Shown here one piece after another: positions 19,616-28,593 of a stretch of DNA of 35,133 nucleotides (the first letter of the stretch is position 1; the number at the start of each line of letters is the position of its first letter). The stretch lies in the IMG/VR virus record IMGVR_UViG_3300046777_000246, positions 1 to 35,133 of that record; one strand, 5' to 3'. Source of the DNA: a virus. A program made the position numbers and the translations under genes. Under the pieces are notes generated by a model, which saw only the letters and a program-made list of their open reading frames with translations, searched no databases and was not told the DNA's origin.

Positions 19616-21204
19616 TATTTAATACCGTATTTTGTACGCATTGTTATAACTTTTCCATCAGGAGTTCTTCCTATGGGCATATCAAACACAGATGGATCAA
19701 CTTCTTTGTACGATTCACTAATTAAATCAAGTTTGCCTTTGTGTGCATCACTCATGTTGACTGCTCTATTAAAGTAGTCAGCTTTATGTTTATCTCGCAA
19801 CGCCATTGATCTGGCAAGGTCAAGCGTAAAATCTTTTGCTTGTGGTGTGTCAGACAATCTGACAAAAGTTTCTTTTCCTGTAATTGCGTCACGCTCTGTT
19901 TGAGAGCCTTTTTGTTTTTCCAACGTATTTAACAGCGCTTTTGCACCTTCTTTTTCAAACAATTGAGCATTTGTCGCAAGTTTTTCTGCGCCCTTAACGC
20001 CCATTGCTGCAAAAATACTTGCCACTTCAGCTTGAGCTTTTATGCCAAATCCTGTTTTAAAATCCAGACTTTGCAAAACATCTACGCTACTAAGAATATT
20101 GTCTGCTGCACTTGCCGCCACTCTAGCTGGAGCAAGCACATTTTTACGCCAATCTTCATTTAGCCCTTTTGCTACGTCTTGTTCAACTGGGCTTGCAGAA
20201 ATAACCGCAGGTTTTATATCCCTTGGTTGTTCAACAGGAGTCGCTTGTGCATTAGGGCTTAATCCCGGAATGTTTGCAAACGGATTAACAATTGCGTTTA
20301 CACCACCAATGTTTTGAAGTTTTGTGCTTGCAATACCTTGACCTCTAGCGTCAATACTAGGTTCTGTTGTTGTTGCCAAACCAGCCATGCCTTCCGCTAG
20401 TTTTGAAATTCCTGTGTTGTAAGCTTGAATTTGAGCCGCATTTCCAACTGGAACAGCACTTGTTGTCCCATTTGGCCCTGGAACTCTTTGCATATTTTTG
20501 TCTGGGGCGTAATAAATTGGCGCTGTTTGAAATGGCATTACTAAACCTGCTCCCGGAGCAAGTGTTGTTGGCGAAATGTAATTTTGTTTTGCAATTTGCC
20601 CTTGCATTGCAGCGTTATATTGTGGAGAACCAGAAGGATATACAGAGGCTAAATTCTTTTGGAATTCTGTTGGATTGCTATGTGTACTTAAAGCTGTTGC
20701 ATAAGCTTGTGGGCTAATCAAATATTGCAACATTGCTGCACGAGGGTTCATCCCCATGGGCACAGGCATTGCAGAACCCGTGCCTGTTTGCACCCCTGTC
20801 ATGCGTGCTGCGTTTGTATTTGTTGGGCCAACATCGCCTTGCATTGCGCCGCCAGCTAAAGCCAAATCTCTAACTCGCTCCGGCGTTGTGCCGCCGCCTA
20901 AACCAAACATTTCTTCCGTTTTCTGCATTTGTGCAGAAGCCAATTTTGCTTGTTGCTCAGGAATTAAATCAGAAGACCTACGAGCAATATATGCTTTTAG
21001 CAATTGCCCTAACCCTTGAATTGGACTTGGTGCAACATAATGTCCTGAAACCATTTGGCCTTGAGGCTGCTCTTGCAAAGCTTGCTGCATCAAAATGTCT
21101 GCATAACGCTGATTTTGTGCAAGTTCGTATTGTTGACGAGCAATGTCAGGCCCTAGCATTGCTTGCATCGGGTTCATTTGTGCAATTGGATTAGTGACAG
21201 ACAT
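19615..21204 (-). CDS. Internal virion/ejection protein candidate (529 aa)
   Basis: A Met/Gln/Ala-rich 529-aa protein: SVTNPIAQMNPMQAMLGPDI, then ARQQYELAQNQRYADILMQQ, a Pro/Gly-rich middle and a helical C-terminal third (SAADNILSSVDVLQSLDFKT, then KAQAEVASIFAAMGVKGAEK) ending FDMPIGRTPDGKVITMRTKY. No catalytic motif is seen. Its position between the S74 protein and the GH104 protein, with similar composition, suggests an internal core protein ejected with the genome. This is inferred from context. Confidence 0.78.
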   Translation of the reverse strand: MSVTNPIAQMNPMQAMLGPDIARQQYELAQNQRYADILMQQALQEQPQGQMVSGHYVAPSPIQGLGQLLKAYIARRSSDLIPEQQAKLASAQMQKTEEMFGLGGGTTPERVRDLALAGGAMQGDVGPTNTNAARMTGVQTGTGSAMPVPMGMNPRAAMLQYLISPQAYATALSTHSNPTEFQKNLASVYPSGSPQYNAAMQGQIAKQNYISPTTLAPGAGLVMPFQTAPIYYAPDKNMQRVPGPNGTTSAVPVGNAAQIQAYNTGISKLAEGMAGLATTTEPSIDARGQGIASTKLQNIGGVNAIVNPFANIPGLSPNAQATPVEQPRDIKPAVISASPVEQDVAKGLNEDWRKNVLAPARVAASAADNILSSVDVLQSLDFKTGFGIKAQAEVASIFAAMGVKGAEKLATNAQLFEKEGAKALLNTLEKQKGSQTERDAITGKETFVRLSDTPQAKDFTLDLARSMALRDKHKADYFNRAVNMSDAHKGKLDLISESYKEVDPSVFDMPIGRTPDGKVITMRTKYGIK

Positions 21205-21205
21205 A

Positions 21206-22879
21206 TCAAATCATCCCGTAATTGACGGTTTTGTAGCCATTGAATTCGCCAACAGCTTCAGGAACAATTTTTTCAACTTCATCAGCCATATAACCAAGCT
21301 GTGTCGGGCCACCCCATACATAGTTGTATGAGTAAATATTTAACCCATTATCTGCAACGCCAACTTGTTTAATGTTTGTTTTCAAGCGTCTATCCGAAAA
21401 CAAACCAGCCGCACCACTAAATGTTCCTGTTGGCGCTAACAATGCAGCACCACCTAATTGGAACAAACCTTGAGTCAATTGCGAATTAGCAGCATTTTGT
21501 GCGTTTGCAGCCCCCAATTGTCCTTGATATTGCGCTTGCGTAGCGTTAAACAATGGTGCAGCTTGCACTTGTGTTGGTTGATACCCAGAAAACTGAGGCA
21601 ATTGAATTTGCGAACCACTCATCAATGCAGCAATTTCGTTAATTGGTTGATTTCTCAAACCTAACGCTTGTTGCATTGCTTGCTGTTGCGCCATGTTTTC
21701 AAACTGTGCAGCTTGCAATTGTTGGTTAAAGTTTTGTGCAGCAGCTTGGTTATAAAGCTGATCTGCGGTCACGCCTTGCCCAAAGTTTTGTGCAATTGAA
21801 CGATTTAATATTTCGTTTGCAGTTACGCCTTGTCCAAAGTTTTGTCCAACAGCTTGATTGTATAAACCAGCGCCAGCTAATTGAGCTTGGTTTGCAAATG
21901 TACCTAATCCTAGTTGCTCATTTAGCCCTTGTTGACGTGCTGCCATATCAAGGTTAATCCCTTGCAACGCAGCTTGGTTGTACAAATCATTTTTGCTCAT
22001 CTCACGATTGCGAAACGCCTTGTCGTAAGCTTCTGTGCCCGGCACTAGCCCTTGATTTGCAAGTTGCTGCCTAAAAGACACGTCACCTGCTTCAATTGTT
22101 GGATTTAACCGCTGAAGAATTAGATTTTGAGCCGTAGTACCTGCGTTAATTGGCATTGCTGCCAAATTTGATGTATCAATTGAATATTGCAGCGGTACTT
22201 CGCCACGAGCAAGACCATATTTATCTGCTGTAACTTCACGTTGCGCTAATCCGTATGTATCTGCTTGCGTGTTAGCTCGTGCTCTGTCGTATTCGCCAAA
22301 TTCAGTTTGAATTGCAGGCAAGTTTGGATTAAAAGGTTTTGCTAATACGCTTGATGCTGTAGCAATACCTTGCTCACCAAGACCCGACAACGCACGTTGT
22401 ACACGTTGTTGAGCTTCTAATGTTGCTTGCGCTTCAGGAGTAAGTTTTTGTGTAATTAAAGGCGTATCTGCATTTTCAATTGTAGTAAACATTTCCTTTG
22501 TAGGAGCTTTACCAACTTTTGCCAATGCTTCTTCATAAGCTTTTTTATCAAACGTGCTTCCACCACGTTCTTCCCAATAGCCGCCAGAATCACCGCCCCC
22601 AACCCAAACATTTTCTTTTGGGCCAGCTTTCATAAAATCAGATTTTACAGGCGTAGCGTAAGAACCGCCTTTTGTTTGATATTCTTGAAGCGCTTTGTTA
22701 TATGCAGCTTCGTCAAACTTTGGTGTTCCGTATGTAACCGTCTGCGTTCCAAACGGCGTAATCATATTTGGGTTGCTAAGTCGTGCCGTTGTGCGAGCAG
22801 CTTCGACGTTTTGTACGCCTTGCTCTTTTGCCGCTGCTTTGTAATCTGGTACTGGTGGCGTACTAACCGACTTACCCAT
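21206..22879 (-). CDS. Internal/tail protein with C-terminal S74-type chaperone remnant (557 aa)
   Basis: The N-terminus MGKSVSTPPVPDYKAAAKEQ, then GVQNVEAARTTARLSNPNMI, is typical of podovirus internal proteins. The middle has about 20-residue Gln/Asn-rich repeats (NQAVGQNFGQGVTANEI, then NRSIAQNFGQGVTADQL). The last about 65 residues, SDRRLKTNIKQVGVADNGLN to EAVGEFNGYKTVNYGMI, match the start of the Peptidase_S74 intramolecular chaperone (Ser-Asp at the cleavage point). The helical remainder usual for that domain is missing, so self-cleavage is uncertain. It overlaps the GNAT gene by 8 bp. Confidence 0.82.
   Translation of the reverse strand: MGKSVSTPPVPDYKAAAKEQGVQNVEAARTTARLSNPNMITPFGTQTVTYGTPKFDEAAYNKALQEYQTKGGSYATPVKSDFMKAGPKENVWVGGGDSGGYWEERGGSTFDKKAYEEALAKVGKAPTKEMFTTIENADTPLITQKLTPEAQATLEAQQRVQRALSGLGEQGIATASSVLAKPFNPNLPAIQTEFGEYDRARANTQADTYGLAQREVTADKYGLARGEVPLQYSIDTSNLAAMPINAGTTAQNLILQRLNPTIEAGDVSFRQQLANQGLVPGTEAYDKAFRNREMSKNDLYNQAALQGINLDMAARQQGLNEQLGLGTFANQAQLAGAGLYNQAVGQNFGQGVTANEILNRSIAQNFGQGVTADQLYNQAAAQNFNQQLQAAQFENMAQQQAMQQALGLRNQPINEIAALMSGSQIQLPQFSGYQPTQVQAAPLFNATQAQYQGQLGAANAQNAANSQLTQGLFQLGGAALLAPTGTFSGAAGLFSDRRLKTNIKQVGVADNGLNIYSYNYVWGGPTQLGYMADEVEKIVPEAVGEFNGYKTVNYGMI
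21769..21856. repeat. Imperfect direct repeats inside the 557-aa gene
   Basis: Two near-identical stretches of about 28 bp (starting near 21769 and 21829) are separated by 60 bp. They encode the NFGQGVTA repeat of the internal protein. The exact 60-bp period (20 codons) points to tandem duplication of a helical repeat. Confidence 0.6.
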
Positions 22880-23285
22880 AACGAACCCCTAAAAATCGAC
22901 AATTCTCTCTTGTCATTGTCAAAAATATAATGTCACCGTCTTGCGAACCATCAACGATTCTAGCTTCTTCGGTAAAACCCATATTTGTTACTAATTTTAT
23001 ACTTTTAACGTGGTTTGAGACTACTGGAACAATAATTTTCTTCACTTTGCATACATTGAACGGATAGTCAAAAATCGCTTTCAAATACGCTTTTGTCATC
23101 CTACCTTCAATCGCTATGTGACAAAAAATTGATGCTCTGTTCCAATTCTCATAAATCACGCCTGCAACAAATGTGCCATCTTTCTCAAGTCCAATAGCAC
23201 TACTTGTTTCCGAGTAAAACTCGCCTGCAATTCGATCCGCAACCCATGCGCCGACTTCAGCGCCTTGAACTATATCCCAGCCCAT
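22872..23285 (-). CDS. GNAT-like acetyltransferase in the virion operon (137 aa)
   Basis: MGWDIVQGAEVGAWVADRIA, then SSAIGLEKDGTFVAGVIYEN, AYLKAIFDYPFNVCKVKKII and VVSNHVKSIKLVTNMGFTEE, with GDIIFLTMTRENCRFLGV. The order of strands and the NxxSIxxxxxxGFxxE segment are those of small GNAT N-acetyltransferases of the RimJ-like kind, though the acetyl-CoA loop (QxxGxG/A) is weak. Such genes recur between tail genes in aquatic podoviruses. The substrate is unknown; a capsid or host protein is possible. Overlaps of 16 and 8 bp with its neighbours. Confidence 0.78.
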   Translation of the reverse strand: MGWDIVQGAEVGAWVADRIAGEFYSETSSAIGLEKDGTFVAGVIYENWNRASIFCHIAIEGRMTKAYLKAIFDYPFNVCKVKKIIVPVVSNHVKSIKLVTNMGFTEEARIVDGSQDGDIIFLTMTRENCRFLGVRYG

Positions 23286-24814
23286 CCGAGTTGGTACACA
23301 ATGTCAGTAGAAGCCCACAAAATCGTCACGCCTTGTGAAGCTGTCTTAAATTGAGTTGAGCCGCAATAGCCAATGCCAGTAATACCTTGCCAATTGTTGC
23401 TGATAATGTTTTCTGTGCCCCAATAGGCATCATCCCATAGCGCTGTATCCCAAAGACCGTAATTGCTAGGAGAAAAAGCCAATGCCGCAGTCGTGTCTTG
23501 CAAATCAAAATCGACGTTCATGCCGACAAAGACTGAAGGAGCGCCATTTGTGAATAAGCTAGGTCTTGCTCGTGTAAAGTACTTTTTTACGCCACGAGAT
23601 TCAAAATAGTTGAACGCTTGAAATGCGTTTGAATTAATGTTTGCACCATCATCCGCATAAGATTCGTCCCATGCGTGTGCAACGTAGCCGTTTGCACCAA
23701 AATACGGTTCATTTTCAAAGATTTCCCAACAATTTGCAGCCCAACCTGTAAAGTTACACCACGCTTTTGTAATGTTATTCATCACATATTGCTGTTGTAA
23801 CCCTGCGCCAACTGGCACGTTTACGCTCAAAGCGTTATGTTTGGGGTCAAATATCATTTGCCAGCCAAAAATATCACCATAAGACTGCGTTGCTGCTGCA
23901 AATGCGCCTTGAATCTTGTCAGAAAGCGCCACCCGAGGGTCTAAACGTGAACTTTGTAAGCTTGCTGCAAGCGGATATACGCCGTTATACGTCAAAATGA
24001 CTACATCGCCGCCATATTTAATCATGCAGCGCTTGCCAACAGGCTTACCAACACGCCAAACGCCGATTAGCGACCATTTTGTAGCGTCGCTAGGGTCTGT
24101 GCCTGCATAAACGATAACTTCGCCATTAGACGTGATAAACACAAGGTTATCATCCACGCCGTAACCAGCATCAAGCGTCCATGTGCAAATGTTTACAAGA
24201 TAACCGCCTAATTGAGCAACTGCACTCATGTCAATGTAGTTTGCAGCACCCTGAATCGACAATGTTGGCAGATACCACGCTTTTAAACTGTCGTTTTCAG
24301 TAAACCAAACTTGATTTTTAAATGTTGTGATGTTGTTTAAGTCTTGCTGGTTCACACCTGTAATTGTTGGCGTGATCCATGTCGAACCGTCATAAATGAT
24401 GGGGTCATCTACACCGTTTACAGCATACAAATAACCACCAGCAGGCGTTGTGACGTTGACGTATTCCCATTTAGCGTTCGACAGTCCAAACAAGTCTGGC
24501 GCACCGACAGGGCCTGACGCAGTAACGTCATAAACCTCATCATTAACACACGCAAATAGCTTGTTTGCAGCGCCTGACGAGTAACTCATCAAGGTTTGCA
24601 CTTGACCGCCTAAACCTGTGGCGTGTTTTGTGTAGCCGGGTCTTAGCACCACGTTATTCACAGACGGGAACAAGTTGGTCAATTGAACAGCGTCAAGCAC
24701 GTCCATGTTTGCAATCGAATCACGCACGTTCCAGCCACCGATAGGCGCAGGAAGCGAAGCAACACGAGCAGCGTTGTGTTGAACTAGCTGGTTAATGCCT
24801 CTGCGTGTAGCCAT
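23270..24814 (-). CDS. Tail hub / stabilisation protein, beta-propeller-like (514 aa)
   Basis: ATG 24814 is one base after the upstream stop; the open frame reaches 24859 but only over the preceding gene. MATRRGINQLVQHNAARVAS, then LPAPIGGWNVRDSIANMDVL and LFPSVNNVVLRPGYTKHATG, start a protein of repeated beta units (SGAANKLFACVNDEVYDVTA, VWFTENDSLKAWYLP, LVFITSNGEVIVYAGTDPSD). This is the pattern of P22 gp10-like or propeller tail-hub proteins that plug the portal after packaging. Ends in a Trp-rich region. Confidence 0.85.
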   Translation of the reverse strand: MATRRGINQLVQHNAARVASLPAPIGGWNVRDSIANMDVLDAVQLTNLFPSVNNVVLRPGYTKHATGLGGQVQTLMSYSSGAANKLFACVNDEVYDVTASGPVGAPDLFGLSNAKWEYVNVTTPAGGYLYAVNGVDDPIIYDGSTWITPTITGVNQQDLNNITTFKNQVWFTENDSLKAWYLPTLSIQGAANYIDMSAVAQLGGYLVNICTWTLDAGYGVDDNLVFITSNGEVIVYAGTDPSDATKWSLIGVWRVGKPVGKRCMIKYGGDVVILTYNGVYPLAASLQSSRLDPRVALSDKIQGAFAAATQSYGDIFGWQMIFDPKHNALSVNVPVGAGLQQQYVMNNITKAWCNFTGWAANCWEIFENEPYFGANGYVAHAWDESYADDGANINSNAFQAFNYFESRGVKKYFTRARPSLFTNGAPSVFVGMNVDFDLQDTTAALAFSPSNYGLWDTALWDDAYWGTENIISNNWQGITGIGYCGSTQFKTASQGVTILWASTDIVYQLGWAGI

Positions 24815-24815
24815 A

Positions 24816-25721
24816 TCAATTTGGGCCGTATCCGGTGTCAGGAATGTTGTCGTAACCAATCAGAACTGTGCCCGGTCTCGGCGCAAACGACAGGTTCGCA
24901 GCGCTCATATCTTGAGCCAACACAGTCTCAAGCTCTGTCATGTAGTTACGATACATCGCTGTCGTATCAAAGCCTTTAGCTTCAAAATACTTAAGCTTTG
25001 TCGACAATACCATCAACCGATCAGGGTAAATGCAGGTGTCAGAATCCGCTGTAAACGAGTTCTTTGGTGTGCCGTCTGCGCCTTCTGCCCACGCTTGCGA
25101 GCGGTATTCGTAGCCTAGTAGCTCATTTGTTGAGACACCGGGCCAAATCTGAAACGTGTTGCCCAACAAGCGCCAACGGATACGAGGGCCAGTCGAGATA
25201 TACCCCGAAAGCAGCCATTCCCATTGCTGTGCGTCCTCTGGGCCTAGCATCTCCCAATGCTTTGACTTATCCCAATGCGTCCGTGGCACAGTCGCATCGT
25301 AGTCAGCAGGGAGAGGATATTTAACTTTCATAAAACACAAGCTTGCACCGACATACGTTCCCGTAGACGGTTGATTGACTGTTACTTGTGTCGCTGAATC
25401 GACGCTAACGATGTATGTAGCGTTGCCAAGCCCGTTGCCTGTTACCTGATACGTCGTATCAAGTCCAGCGGTGCTTGGGATGTTTGTAATTGTGTAAGTA
25501 TTGAGAGCAACATCGCCAGTCGTGTTTGTGTACGATGTTGTGAATGTATGCTGCTTAGTCAGCCTGCGCCAATCGCCTTTCTTTAGTAGCTCGTAGCCTG
25601 ATGCGTTCATCAAAGCTAAGATTTGGATAACGTCCTGATTGGTGTTACCAGCTACTGATGCAGGAGTCGAGACACCTAGCTCGTTGGTCACTTGCGTGAC
25701 TAATTGCAGCATTGTGGACAT
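24816..25721 (-). CDS. Head-tail adaptor / tail tube A-like protein (301 aa)
   Basis: MSTMLQLVTQVTNELGVSTP, then QDVIQILALMNASGYELLKK and GDWRRLTKQHTFTTSYTNTT: a helical N-terminus followed by beta strands. This is the usual form of podovirus connector proteins that follow the capsid genes (T7 gp11 / P22 gp4 class). RTHWDKSKHWEMLGPEDAQQ and ISTGPRIRWRLLGNTFQIWP are typical of the family. It forms a ring between portal and hub. Assigned by order and sequence character. Confidence 0.82.
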   Translation of the reverse strand: MSTMLQLVTQVTNELGVSTPASVAGNTNQDVIQILALMNASGYELLKKGDWRRLTKQHTFTTSYTNTTGDVALNTYTITNIPSTAGLDTTYQVTGNGLGNATYIVSVDSATQVTVNQPSTGTYVGASLCFMKVKYPLPADYDATVPRTHWDKSKHWEMLGPEDAQQWEWLLSGYISTGPRIRWRLLGNTFQIWPGVSTNELLGYEYRSQAWAEGADGTPKNSFTADSDTCIYPDRLMVLSTKLKYFEAKGFDTTAMYRNYMTELETVLAQDMSAANLSFAPRPGTVLIGYDNIPDTGYGPN

Positions 25722-26267
25722 TTATTCCTCTTTCTTTGGTCTACCAGCTTTTTTATCAGCCATCAACGATGCAAGTTGCTCCTTGAGTTCTGCTAGTTCT
25801 TTCTTTGTTGCCTCAATCTCAGAATGACCGTCTGATTTTGTTTTGTTCAACAAAAAGCTTCTAGCTTTCTCACGCAAACCTGCTGCGCCCATTCCTACTT
25901 TCTGAAGTTGCATATCTGAAGCAGTAGCGACTTGCTCAACAGTTTGAAACTTCACAATGTTCAATTCTTCTAGCTGCATCTGAGTAATATCCTCAGGGCG
26001 AGCTTCGTACCAATCTTTCAACGGTGTGCCAATCAAGTGCGCTTCGTTGTTTTGCATCTGATAGTGTAGCCATTGGCGAGGAAATCGCTGCTTATGACTT
26101 TCACGCACAGGTTGCTCGACTACGTTCGTCTTATCGCCCGGCACAACTATTCTAACAAAAGGCTTACCTTGCCACGGCTTTTTTACGTCCGTCGAAGGGT
26201 GTTCAAAAGTGTAAAACTCAACAAATAATTGTGAGTCTGCATTACGAATATCGCTATCTAGTCCCAA
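25722..26267 (-). CDS. Structural hypothetical protein with HhH-like segment and basic tail (181 aa)
   Basis: SQLFVEFYTFEHPSTDVKKP, then KPFVRIVVPGDKTNVVEQPV and HKQRFPRQWLHYQMQNN form a beta-rich start. FQTVEQVATASDMQLQKVGM, then GAAGLREKARSFLL, resembles a helix-hairpin-helix. The C-terminus is a coiled coil ending ADKKAGRPKKEE, an AT-hook-like basic tail. It is the first gene after the internal terminator. It may contact DNA at the head-tail junction; function not established. Confidence 0.75.
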   Translation of the reverse strand: MGLDSDIRNADSQLFVEFYTFEHPSTDVKKPWQGKPFVRIVVPGDKTNVVEQPVRESHKQRFPRQWLHYQMQNNEAHLIGTPLKDWYEARPEDITQMQLEELNIVKFQTVEQVATASDMQLQKVGMGAAGLREKARSFLLNKTKSDGHSEIEATKKELAELKEQLASLMADKKAGRPKKEE

Positions 26268-26285
26268 AATCCTCTCCCGTTAGAT

Positions 26286-26316
26286 TTAAAAAGGGGGGAA
26301 GGTTGCCCAACCCCCC
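26286..26316 (-). terminator. Intrinsic terminator after the capsid genes
   Basis: On the minus strand GGGGGGTTG, GG, CAACC, TT, CCCCCC folds into a strong G/C hairpin (arms 26316-26311 and 26298-26293, inner GGTTG/CAACC). TTTTTAAAT follows. It lies just after the 98-aa decoration gene and before the adaptor genes, and would lower expression of the tail genes relative to scaffold, capsid and decoration. Confidence 0.85.
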
Positions 26317-26324
26317 GTGCTACA

Positions 26325-26621
26325 TTACACCGATGCCTTGCTGAACCAAGCGTAATCGCCTGATGCCAGAGCAACTGCTGGGCTGGTGTACGAACCACCA
26401 GAAGCTGTTGCTACAAAGGTTGACGGATCAACAGAACAATCCGTATCAGACGCAGAAATAGTTGCGCCTGCTTTAGCTAAGACATACAACTTGCCATCCG
26501 AACCAAACACTTGCAGACCAAGAGGCCCGCTCGTAGGGACAGCCGTACCTGCGCTGTTGGTGTTGGTGGTAACGGTGCTAGTTAGCGTAGCACCGATGAC
26601 TGGCGAGACTGAATAAGCCAT
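26325..26621 (-). CDS. Probable capsid decoration/head protein (98 aa)
   Basis: MAYSVSPVIGATLTSTVTTN, then GPLGLQVFGSDGKLYVLAKA, and DYAWFSKASV. A small beta-rich, Ala/Thr/Ser-rich protein directly after the major capsid gene (16-bp gap) and directly before a strong terminator, so it is made at capsid-like levels. Such proteins usually decorate or stabilise the shell. No named family is recognised; the role is from position and expression logic. Confidence 0.72.
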   Translation of the reverse strand: MAYSVSPVIGATLTSTVTTNTNSAGTAVPTSGPLGLQVFGSDGKLYVLAKAGATISASDTDCSVDPSTFVATASGGSYTSPAVALASGDYAWFSKASV

Positions 26622-26637
26622 GATAGTTTCCTCTTAA

Positions 26638-27639
26638 TTAAGCGATCAAAACGCCGCAGAACTGTGGGCCAGACGATGTGAGGTTCCCGGCCCAGCCGAT
26701 GAGCTTCACGATTGCGTCTTGGTTTACAGCTTGGCGCTCGCCGCCGATTGGCACGAAGTTGCGATCAACGTGTGGACGGAACATCAAATACTTGGTGTTC
26801 AAGAACCACATATGGTTGGCAGTTGCATCGTTACCGATACCACCGTCAAGCACAACGTCAGAAGCCATACCAGCACCGTAGTACTTCAAGCTTGCAAAAC
26901 CAGCACCGACGTTGCTGTTGCCACCGTCAGTAATACGCTGAATTGCTTGCAGCGACTGGAGGTACAGGCTGTAGTAGTTGTTGTCGCAAACGATCAAGTC
27001 AGGCTTGTCTGTTCCACGAATCAACTGAACGGCTACCGCATCCATGTATTTTTGAATGTTGGAAGCCGAAACAGCAGCTAGACCATCAGTTGTGCCAGAG
27101 TATGCAACCGAGCGCCAGAACGACCAAGTAGCACGGTTAATGCCACCGTAAGTACCAGAGGAAGGAGCATCAGGAACGGCTGCTGCCAATCCGGTGATGT
27201 TTTTGCCGCTGTTACCAGTACCGTCAAGATAAATGTCTTGCGAGATACGGTTAGCCAACTGTGCTTCAGCAACTTGCATACGACCATCCAACAGGTCGAT
27301 GATTGCTTCTTTACCGCTGTTTTGGATCATTTCCAAGCCAGAGATAGAGACAGCAGCAGCGTACTGAGTGATCGAGAACTGAGCAGCCGAAATTGGGCTG
27401 TTCTGCGACACGTTCAGCACTTCGTAGCCAGAGTACGAGTTAGTGTTGTCGGTTGCGCTGTCGGTGTACATAATTTCTTGCAAAATTACGTTACCGCCAG
27501 AGAAAGTCTTTACGTTGCCACGCTCTTTGAGGCGGCGCAGTAAAGCGTTGTTGTTTGTTACGTTGTCAGCAAGCTCACCAGTACGGCTTTGAATGTTAGT
27601 CGCAATGATGTCGCTGATCGAGCTATTGGCAAATGCCAT
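26638..27639 (-). CDS. Major capsid protein
   Basis: A 333-aa protein: MAFANSSISDIIATNIQSRT, then LADNVTNNNALLRRLKERGN, FSGGNVILQEIMYTDSATDN, and an A-domain-like LIVCDNNYYSLYLQSLQAIQ. The end FRPHVDRNFVPIGGERQAVN plus IVKLIGWAGNLTSSGPQFCG is typical of a phage shell protein with the HK97-type fold. CGGAGA lies upstream of the ATG. It follows the scaffold gene by 20 bp, the standard head order. The stop is followed by TTAAGAGG, used by the decoration gene. Confidence 0.9.
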   Translation of the reverse strand: MAFANSSISDIIATNIQSRTGELADNVTNNNALLRRLKERGNVKTFSGGNVILQEIMYTDSATDNTNSYSGYEVLNVSQNSPISAAQFSITQYAAAVSISGLEMIQNSGKEAIIDLLDGRMQVAEAQLANRISQDIYLDGTGNSGKNITGLAAAVPDAPSSGTYGGINRATWSFWRSVAYSGTTDGLAAVSASNIQKYMDAVAVQLIRGTDKPDLIVCDNNYYSLYLQSLQAIQRITDGGNSNVGAGFASLKYYGAGMASDVVLDGGIGNDATANHMWFLNTKYLMFRPHVDRNFVPIGGERQAVNQDAIVKLIGWAGNLTSSGPQFCGVLIA

Positions 27640-27659
27640 AATAATCTCCGATTAGGTTA

Positions 27660-28583
27660 TCAAAAGCGTTCGTTAAGGCTTTCTATTTGTTCAGCCAATA
27701 AAGAACGTCTATCTTGCGCTTTGGTAGCCGTGTTCACTCCGGGTGTAGAGCTTCTAACGCTTACCGCTGCCGCCCGAGCAGCTTTCGCTGCTTTGTTAGC
27801 CGATTCTCGTTTAGCCGCTTCAGTTTTGGCTTGTAGGCTTTGCTGTAGCTTGCTAGACAATGTTTCGTCTAGGCGTACTGCTTTGTTGTATGCGTCTTCC
27901 AAGTTTTGCGCCATTCCTGAATTCAGGAGTTGGATCATCGTTGGACGGGCATCCTCAAAAAACTCAGCTTTTTCTGCAAAACTGTTAATTTCGCTTAAAA
28001 GAGCTTGGTTTTGTGCTGCTTCTTGCTGCTGTTTCCATGTCATTACTTCATTTTTAACGCTATAAAGCTCGTTTTGAAGCATTGACACAGTAGGATCGAC
28101 AGGTTGTTGTTGCAACGTGCCGATTTCCCCTAAATTTACACCATATTGCTGAGAAAGAGTAGCAAACATTTGCGCTTTCTGTTGCGGTGTTCCGTGACGC
28201 AAAACATTATCTGCATCCATAAGCGCTTTAATTGCTTGCGGTGGTTCAATTCCTAGCGTTCGCAGGTTGTTTTGATACGGTTCAATTGCTTGTTGAATTT
28301 GGTCAGCAAATTGAGCCTTAGAAAGCAAGGGTTCGACCCCTTTCTTCATTTCTTCTTCACGCTGCCATGCGTATTCTTTCAGCCGTGGGTCAGCGGTTTG
28401 CCAAACTTCGTGATAATCCTTCTTCCACGACGCTGGTGGACGCTCCCAAACAGGCGGTTCAGGCGCAGGTTCAGCAGGTTGTTGCGTAGTTTGAGACGGC
28501 GCAGCTTCTGCTTGCGGTTCTTGCTCTATCGCATCAAATTGTTGTGCTAATAAATCTTTTCTATCAAGCTGCTCGTCGCTCAT
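27660..28583 (-). CDS. Scaffolding protein (307 aa)
   Basis: Acidic/Pro-rich N-terminus (EQEPQAEAAPSQTTQQPAEP, then APEPPVWERPPASWKKDYHE), long helical middle and a basic Ala-rich C-terminal helix (TEAAKRESANKAAKAARAAA). This low-complexity, Gln/Glu/Ala-rich layout directly upstream of the capsid gene is that of a phage scaffold: the basic C-terminus would bind the shell and the protein would leave during maturation. GAGGGAG lies before the ATG. No protease motif seen. Confidence 0.85.
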   Translation of the reverse strand: MSDEQLDRKDLLAQQFDAIEQEPQAEAAPSQTTQQPAEPAPEPPVWERPPASWKKDYHEVWQTADPRLKEYAWQREEEMKKGVEPLLSKAQFADQIQQAIEPYQNNLRTLGIEPPQAIKALMDADNVLRHGTPQQKAQMFATLSQQYGVNLGEIGTLQQQPVDPTVSMLQNELYSVKNEVMTWKQQQEAAQNQALLSEINSFAEKAEFFEDARPTMIQLLNSGMAQNLEDAYNKAVRLDETLSSKLQQSLQAKTEAAKRESANKAAKAARAAAVSVRSSTPGVNTATKAQDRRSLLAEQIESLNERF

Positions 28584-28593
28584 AAATACTCCC

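Noticed and set aside
19963-21194. Rightward ORFs antisense to the internal virion genes
   Set aside because: They mirror Gln/Ala-rich minus-strand codons (Cys/Leu-rich products), have no ribosome sites and break operon continuity.
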